A DNA stretch of 5,656 nucleotides, taken from Candidatus Bathyarchaeota archaeon. GTDB lineage: Archaea; Thermoproteota; Bathyarchaeia; Bathyarchaeales; Bathyarchaeaceae. The notes beneath the pieces are model-generated. The model made no database searches. It saw nothing but the letters and a program-made list of their open reading frames with translations, and was not told the DNA's origin. The position numbers and the translations under genes were made by a program. The stretch is taken from the NCBI GenBank assembly GCA_020350305.1, contig CP070709.1:241870-247525 (forward strand), given 5' to 3'. Below, piece after piece: positions 1 through 4,088 of the stretch (positions within the stretch are counted from its first letter, which is position 1; every line of letters starts with the position of its first letter).

Positions 1-735
1 CTCACTCAAGAGCTTGCCAAGTTCAAGAAAGCACTTGAAGATTGGACTGGGAAGAAGATAACCAATGAGGATTTGGATAGGGGAATAAGGATTATGAACA
101 GAAATAGGGAGCTAATGCGAAAAGTTTACGAGTATAGAAAGTTGGACAATCCGAAAATCACCGGTTTAGAAGCCATGGAAATGGTTCTCTCAAGCCAAAT
201 GGCTGACAAGGAGGAACACAGCAAGCTCCTAGAAAAACTCCTAAAAGAATTGCCGAGTCGACAGCTTAGCCGCGACTCTGGGGTCAGACTCATGATTGTT
301 GGAAGCGAGGACGACGACAGAGTCTTCATGAAGAACGTTGAAGCAATAGGGGCAACCTTTGTGGCTGATGAACACTGCACGGGTTCAAGATACATCTGGG
401 ATGACGTAGTTCCCAATGAAAAAGACAGATTACTTGCCATCGCCTCCCGCTACGTCAAAAGGGTTCCATGTCCCAGCAAGGACTGGCCCGAATTCACAAG
501 AGTCAATCATGTCGTCAAGCTTGCCAAGGACTTTAACGTTCAAGGAGCATTGGTAATTCAGAACAAATTCTGTGATCCACATGGTATTGAAATCCCTCCA
601 TTGAAGGACGCCCTAAAGCAAGTTGGTGTTCAAACATATCCTCTTGAGTTTGACGTTACTGTTCCGTGGGGGCAATTTCGAACCAGGGTTGAGGCCTTTC
701 TTGAAACTTTGACAGGATTGGAGGAACTCTTCTAA
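1..735 (+). CDS. bzdN: Benzoyl-CoA reductase, BzdN/BcrC-type subunit (5' end outside window)
   Basis: This is the C-terminal 244 residues of a 2-hydroxyacyl-CoA dehydratase-family (HGD-D) subunit. With BzdO it forms the module that binds benzoyl-CoA and reduces the ring using electrons from the ATPase subunits; it is cytoplasmic. The frame is open from base 1, so the TTG at 73 is an internal leucine codon, not a start. Family members are about 380 residues, so roughly 135-140 N-terminal residues lie upstream, probably with two of the three cluster cysteines. Visible residues include a helical stretch (about 1-85), a Rossmann-like strand RLMIVGSEDDD (96-106), C126 in CTGSRYIWDD, C157 in RVPCPSKDWP, and NKFCDPHGIEIP, whose C191 fits the third [4Fe-4S] cysteine of the family. 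The TAA stop overlaps the ribosome-binding site of bzdO, 12 bases upstream of that start. The subunit assignment rests on these motifs and on gene order; a generic dehydratase subunit is the alternative, made unlikely by the neighbours. Confidence 0.87.
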   Translation, partial: LTQELAKFKKALEDWTGKKITNEDLDRGIRIMNRNRELMRKVYEYRKLDNPKITGLEAMEMVLSSQMADKEEHSKLLEKLLKELPSRQLSRDSGVRLMIVGSEDDDRVFMKNVEAIGATFVADEHCTGSRYIWDDVVPNEKDRLLAIASRYVKRVPCPSKDWPEFTRVNHVVKLAKDFNVQGALVIQNKFCDPHGIEIPPLKDALKQVGVQTYPLEFDVTVPWGQFRTRVEAFLETLTGLEELF

Positions 736-742
736 GGAGGTG
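734..742 (+). promoter_or_regulatory. Strong Shine-Dalgarno site of bzdO
   Basis: AAGGAGGTG is a near-perfect anti-16S match. It begins within the TAA stop of bzdN, and the GGAGG core ends 7 bases before the ATG at 748. It fixes the bzdO start over the out-of-frame ATG at 744 and suggests coupled translation of the two catalytic subunits. Confidence 0.85.
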
Positions 743-747
743 TATGA

Positions 748-2085
748 ATGACTCAAGTTAAAGAATATCCAACAGAACTATTGAGAATCTGGGACAAAGC
801 CAAACAGCTTAGGGGAAAGTATTACGAGGATTATTTAACCGCTCATGAACATGGAGGACTCCGATGGGCAGGTGGCGCATGGTCCTTCAGCGCCATACCA
901 GCTGGCCTAGGCGAGGACGTCTACTGCATAACAGGAGAGCCCCACGGAGCCACAATAGCCTTCTTCAAAGATTTCACAGCCAAATGCCACGAAGCCACCG
1001 AAGCAGCAGGCTTTCCACGCACACTCTGCGCCTACATGAGAAACTATTGGGGCTCCATTTTACTCGACAAATACATTCTTGCTGATGGGACAGTGGTTGA
1101 TGAACATCCAGTTCCAGACTTCATATGGCAGGACCACATCTGTTGTAGCCATGGAAAATGGTATCAAGTTGCCAAATGGCTTGAGGAAAAGAAGGGTAGA
1201 AAAGTCCCAATGTATTGTGTAGACGTTTCAGTCGGTTACCCGATGGATAAACCCCTAGAAGAATACAAGATAAACTATATTGTACAGCAACTAAACGACG
1301 GAATTGAATGGCTAGAGAAGATCACTGGAAGAACATACGACGATAAACTGCTTTGTGAGGCTGTTTGGAACGAGATGAAGGCAACAAGGCTCTGGGCTGA
1401 AATCTGCACCCTAAACCAAGCCGTTCCAGCGCCGTTGGATGAGAAGTCTATGTATGCGCTTTATGTTATGGGGACGCTCATGAAGCATAGGCCCGAATGT
1501 GTTGCCTTTTATGAGGAGCTGAAAGCTGAGGTTGAGGATAGAGTCCGAAGGGGGATAGCAGCAGTTGGCAACGAAAGATTCAGGGTGATTACCGACACTC
1601 AGCCTCCATGGGGTTTTCTACGGATTTTCAGGGAAATGGAGAAATACGGGGTTATCTCAATTGGGTCTCTCTACACCTATGGACTGATTGGAATGTGGAA
1701 GTATCGTCCAGACGGAACATGGGCTCCAAAAGAGCTTCCGGTGAGAAAACCACAGACTAGGGAAGAGGCGGTAAGAATGATTGTTGAATGGACTGTTGAT
1801 AGGCCTGAGTGGGCACACTTCTACGTGCCGGAAGCAAAGACAAAGATGATATTAAACATTGTAAAGCAGTGGAAGGTTGACGCAGTCTTACTCCACTACA
1901 ATAGAGGCTGCGAAGGTCTGAGCGTCCACATAGCTGAAAATCGTCACGGTCTACAAGAAGCCGGTGTACCCGTCTTCCCCTTTGAGGGAAACATGGGGGA
2001 TGAACGAGAATTTGATTTCCCCGGAACCCTAGCACGCCTGACCACTTTCTTCGAGAGTACGGGATTGAAGAAACTGAGGGAATAG
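748..2085 (+). CDS. bzdO: Benzoyl-CoA reductase, BzdO/BcrB-type subunit
   Basis: A complete 445-residue protein, close to the length of Azoarcus-type BzdO/BcrB. It is the second substrate-reducing subunit of class I benzoyl-CoA reductase: it pairs with BzdN, carries a [4Fe-4S] cluster and accepts electrons from the BzdP/BzdQ ATPase. It belongs to the HGD-D family. Candidate cluster cysteines are C94 (RTLCAYMRNYWGS), C132 or C133 (QDHICCSHGKW) and C388 (HYNRGCEGLS); their spacing matches the three-cysteine pattern of 2-hydroxyacyl-CoA dehydratase subunits. The N-terminal part (about 34-130, with GLRWAGGAWSF and ITGEPHGA) is the family's first domain, and the second alpha/beta domain spans about 275-440, including TQPPWGFLR and PFEGNMGDEREFDFP. 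The start is set by the strong ribosome-binding site at 734-742. The stop is TAG. Third-position base choice changes markedly along the gene (C/A-rich near 855-1075, T/G-rich near 1440-1560). No membrane segment or signal peptide is visible. Confidence 0.92.
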   Translation: MTQVKEYPTELLRIWDKAKQLRGKYYEDYLTAHEHGGLRWAGGAWSFSAIPAGLGEDVYCITGEPHGATIAFFKDFTAKCHEATEAAGFPRTLCAYMRNYWGSILLDKYILADGTVVDEHPVPDFIWQDHICCSHGKWYQVAKWLEEKKGRKVPMYCVDVSVGYPMDKPLEEYKINYIVQQLNDGIEWLEKITGRTYDDKLLCEAVWNEMKATRLWAEICTLNQAVPAPLDEKSMYALYVMGTLMKHRPECVAFYEELKAEVEDRVRRGIAAVGNERFRVITDTQPPWGFLRIFREMEKYGVISIGSLYTYGLIGMWKYRPDGTWAPKELPVRKPQTREEAVRMIVEWTVDRPEWAHFYVPEAKTKMILNIVKQWKVDAVLLHYNRGCEGLSVHIAENRHGLQEAGVPVFPFEGNMGDEREFDFPGTLARLTTFFESTGLKKLRE

Positions 2086-2090
2086 GAGGG
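2085..2090 (+). promoter_or_regulatory. Shine-Dalgarno site of bzdP
   Basis: GGAGGG begins on the last base of the bzdO TAG stop and ends 9 bases before the ATG at 2100. It supports that start and translation coupled to bzdO. Confidence 0.75.
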
Positions 2091-2099
2091 AATTGGAAA

Positions 2100-2894
2100 A
2101 TGATAACAGCCGGGGTAGATGTCGGAGCAAAATACGTGAAAATAGTACTCCTTGAAAACGGAAAAAACGTCCTGAAAAGAGCCAACGGCATCGTCGGATT
2201 CGACATCGTGAAATCGGCAACCGAAGTTTTCGAGAAAGCCTCACTCGATGTGGGCTTAAAACGTGATCAGATTATTCAGGTCACAGCCACAGGGATGGGA
2301 AGAAAAGCCGTCCACAAGAAACCCCCAGTAAACCCTGGAGAAATAGTGCCCGAGGTTATCGCCGACGCAAAGGGAACTTACCATCTTGCGCCAGCGGTGA
2401 AAACTGTCATTGATGTTGGAGCTGAAGAAGGAAGAGGGATAAAAGTGGGTGAAAATGGGAAGGTAAAGGACTTCGTAATTAATGAAAGATGTGCTGCTGG
2501 GGCTGGAACCTTCATAGAAACTATGGCCAGGGCCTTAGAAGTAGGCGTTGAGGATATGGGTCCTCTTGCACTGAAAGCCACGAAGGCCATACCAATGAAT
2601 GCACAGTGTTGTGTTTTCGCTGAATCAGAGGTCGTAACTCTTATTCACTCAAAGTTTTCAAAGGAGGACATATCAAAGGCAATACATGACGCTATGGCTG
2701 GTAGAATAGCCTCAATGGTCCTAAGAATAGGCGTAGAAAAAGAAGTAGTTCTAATTGGAGGCGTAGCCCGAAACCCGGGGTTCTTGCCGCCTCTGAGAAA
2801 GGAGTTAAACACAGAAATACTTGTTCCCAAACATCCTCAATACGTGGGGGCCCTAGGGGCTGCTTTACTTGCATTTGAGATGGAGGGAAAATAG
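2100..2894 (+). CDS. bzdP: Benzoyl-CoA reductase ATPase subunit, BzdP/BcrA-type
   Basis: A complete 264-residue ATPase of the BadF/BadG/BcrA/BcrD family (acetate kinase/Hsp70/actin fold). In the reductase it pairs with BzdQ; the dimer holds one shared [4Fe-4S] cluster and couples ATP hydrolysis to electron transfer into BzdN/BzdO. Visible motifs are the phosphate-1 loop AGVDVGAKYVK (4-14), the second nucleotide motif IDVGAEEGR (104-112), NERCAAGAGTF (128-138) with C131, AQCCVFAESEVV (168-179) with C170 followed by C171, and the adenosine-motif VLIGGVARNPGF (217-228). C131 and C170 are 39 residues apart, as for the two cluster ligands in related activator proteins. The length fits the short Azoarcus BzdP rather than the roughly 440-residue Thauera BcrA. 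The TAG stop is directly followed by the ATG of bzdQ, in the same reading frame. A homodimeric 2-hydroxyacyl-CoA dehydratase activator is the alternative, but two adjacent, diverged ATPases argue for a heteromeric reductase. Confidence 0.9.
   Translation: MITAGVDVGAKYVKIVLLENGKNVLKRANGIVGFDIVKSATEVFEKASLDVGLKRDQIIQVTATGMGRKAVHKKPPVNPGEIVPEVIADAKGTYHLAPAVKTVIDVGAEEGRGIKVGENGKVKDFVINERCAAGAGTFIETMARALEVGVEDMGPLALKATKAIPMNAQCCVFAESEVVTLIHSKFSKEDISKAIHDAMAGRIASMVLRIGVEKEVVLIGGVARNPGFLPPLRKELNTEILVPKHPQYVGALGAALLAFEMEGK
2882..2887 (+). promoter_or_regulatory. Shine-Dalgarno site of bzdQ, deciding its start
   Basis: GGAGGG lies in the last codons of bzdP, 7 bases before the ATG at 2895. It favours that ATG over internal methionines at residues 18, 21 and 28, so the N-terminal extension of BzdQ is probably translated. 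Confidence 0.75.
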
Positions 2895-3776
2895 ATGCGC
2901 GAAGAATCTGAAGAGTTTTGGCGATGGCAAGAATATAGGCACACAATGCCTGACATGGATTGGCACGACGCAAAGATGGTTACAGCTGGTGTTGATATAG
3001 GTTCTGTGGGCAGCAAGGCTGTCATAATGCTTGACGGGGAACTTTACGCATACTCGGCTATGAGAACAGGTGGGGTAAGCGAAGAAACAGCGATTAGAGC
3101 GATGAATTGGGCTCTTGAGGAAACAGGCTTGAAAACCAAAAACGTTCATTGTATCGTTGGCACTGGTTATGGCAGAGTGAATGTTCCCTTTGCCAAGAGA
3201 ACAATAACGGAGATCGCTTGCCACGCACGGGGAGCCAATTACATTTACGGGCCGACGGTTCGAACGGTACTTGACATTGGAGGGCAAGATTGCAAGGCCA
3301 TCAGATGCGATGAAAGAGGGAAGGTCATGTCTTTCCTCATGAACGACAAGTGCGCAGCTGGGACCGGAAGGGGTCTCGAAGTCTTCGCTGACCTGATTAG
3401 AGTTCCAATTGAAGAGCTTGGGAAGGCTTCACTAAGCGTCGAAAAAGAGCCCCCGCCAGTTAGTAACACATGCGTGATTTTTGCGAAAGCTGAATCTGTG
3501 GCTCTACTTCGTCAAGGATGGCAGAAAGAGAAGGTTGCGGCAGCCTATCACCTCGCCATGGTTAACCGAATAATCGACCTGCTGACAAAGGTTGGAATCG
3601 AAAAGGACTTCGTAGTTACGGGCGGAGTGGCAAAGAACACTGGCATAGTTTCTAGACTGGAGAGAAGTCTTGGGATCAAACCTCTTGAGCCCAAGTTGGA
3701 CCCGATTCTGGCGGGAGCCATGGGTGCTGCGTTGTTCGCTAAGGCCTTGTATGAGAAGCAGGTAGGCTTGCGCTGA
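2895..3776 (+). CDS. bzdQ: Benzoyl-CoA reductase ATPase subunit, BzdQ/BcrD-type
   Basis: A complete 293-residue second ATPase of the BadF/BadG/BcrA/BcrD family and partner of BzdP. Visible motifs are the phosphate-1 loop AGVDIGSVGSKAV (31-43), GTGYGR (89-94), LDIGGQDCKAI (126-136), NDKCAAGTGRGLE (150-162) with C153, NTCVIFAKAESVALL (191-205) with C193, and VTGGVAKNTG (241-250). C153 and C193 are the expected [4Fe-4S] ligands, one pair from each ATPase subunit. About 27 residues precede the ATPase core; they are acidic and aromatic (EEFWRWQEYRHTMPDMDW). The ribosome-binding site supports this long start, and the length agrees with Azoarcus BzdQ of about 300 residues, slightly longer than Thauera BcrD. 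The gene abuts bzdP with no intervening base, which fits equal production of the two ATPase subunits. It ends in TGA, 15 bases before the ferredoxin gene. Confidence 0.92.
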   Translation: MREESEEFWRWQEYRHTMPDMDWHDAKMVTAGVDIGSVGSKAVIMLDGELYAYSAMRTGGVSEETAIRAMNWALEETGLKTKNVHCIVGTGYGRVNVPFAKRTITEIACHARGANYIYGPTVRTVLDIGGQDCKAIRCDERGKVMSFLMNDKCAAGTGRGLEVFADLIRVPIEELGKASLSVEKEPPPVSNTCVIFAKAESVALLRQGWQKEKVAAAYHLAMVNRIIDLLTKVGIEKDFVVTGGVAKNTGIVSRLERSLGIKPLEPKLDPILAGAMGAALFAKALYEKQVGLR

Positions 3777-3791
3777 AAAGGAAAATGCAAG

Positions 3792-4076
3792 ATGCAGGCT
3801 CATTATGGCTATAAAGATGGCTCCGGAGACTACTTCATCACCATTGACACTGACAAATGCAACGGTTGCGGAAAATGTATCGAAGCATGTCCTTATGGCG
3901 TTCTCGAACTGATCGAAAACGAATTCGATATTGAAGGTGGATTAATGGCGGCGGTAACAGAAGAACATCGCAAGAAGATCAAGTACACCTGTGGACCTTG
4001 CAAACCCGTTAGCGGTGAAAGAAAGCTTCCGTGCGTCCTCGCATGCGAACCTAAGGCAATAACGCACTCTTGGTAG
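3792..4076 (+). CDS. Two-[4Fe-4S] ferredoxin, likely electron donor (BzdM-like)
   Basis: A 94-residue soluble ferredoxin with eight cysteines. The first cluster motif is canonical, CNGCGKCIEACP (C23, C26, C29, C33). The second is unusual: C67-x2-C70-x10-C81-x3-C85, with 33 residues between the two groups where simple bacterial-type ferredoxins have far fewer. It ends in KAITHSW. Its place directly after the four reductase genes matches the bzdM ferredoxin gene of Azoarcus, so it is probably the low-potential donor to the BzdP/BzdQ ATPase; that role is inferred from context. The start ATG at 3792 follows a weak AGGA (3779-3782) with a 9-base spacer; the nearby ATG at 3785 is in another frame. 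The TAG stop is in frame with the following oxidoreductase gene, so a fused readthrough product is formally possible. The gene symbol is left empty because identity to bzdM is by position and type only. Confidence 0.88.
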   Translation: MQAHYGYKDGSGDYFITIDTDKCNGCGKCIEACPYGVLELIENEFDIEGGLMAAVTEEHRKKIKYTCGPCKPVSGERKLPCVLACEPKAITHSW

Positions 4077-4088
4077 GGAAAAACCATT
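4075..4088 (+). promoter_or_regulatory. Probable ribosome-binding site and noncanonical ATT start of the oxidoreductase gene
   Basis: AGGGA (4075-4079) overlaps the ferredoxin TAG stop and is followed after 6 bases by ATT at 4086. ATT is a rare initiator, but this is the only place where the ribosome-site spacing and the expected N-terminus of the [2Fe-2S] domain agree. No in-frame ATG or GTG exists between the TAG at 4074 and the GTG at 4266, which is already inside the domain. TTG at 4104 is the alternative, with no ribosome-binding site near it and loss of the first beta strand. Confidence 0.45.

Noticed and set aside
73..735. TTG at 73 as the start of the first gene
   Set aside because: The frame is open upstream to base 1 with plausible helical sequence, and the family is about 380 residues long, so the gene begins outside the window.
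864..1085. A 73-codon + strand open frame inside bzdO
   Set aside because: It overlaps strongly conserved bzdO coding sequence in another frame and its product is a low-complexity Arg/Ser/His-rich string. Its openness follows from the C/A-rich patch.
1757..2206. Minus-strand open frames opposite bzdO/bzdP (also 126-440, 2692-2973, 2865-3287, 3504-3803, 3942-4199, 4225-4506, 4725-5015)
   Set aside because: All lie opposite clearly conserved genes, have compositions typical of antisense shadows, and show no recognisable domain.
2400..2440. DVGAEEGR in BzdP in place of the DIGGQD motif as a sign of a dead ATPase
   Set aside because: As far as I recall, this variant is normal for the BcrA/BzdP half of the pair, and all other nucleotide and cluster motifs are intact.
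2100..2894. BzdP as a truncated BcrA, since Thauera BcrA is about 440 residues
   Set aside because: The phosphate, adenosine and cluster motifs are all present from start to end. The length fits the Azoarcus BzdP subtype, so nothing is missing.
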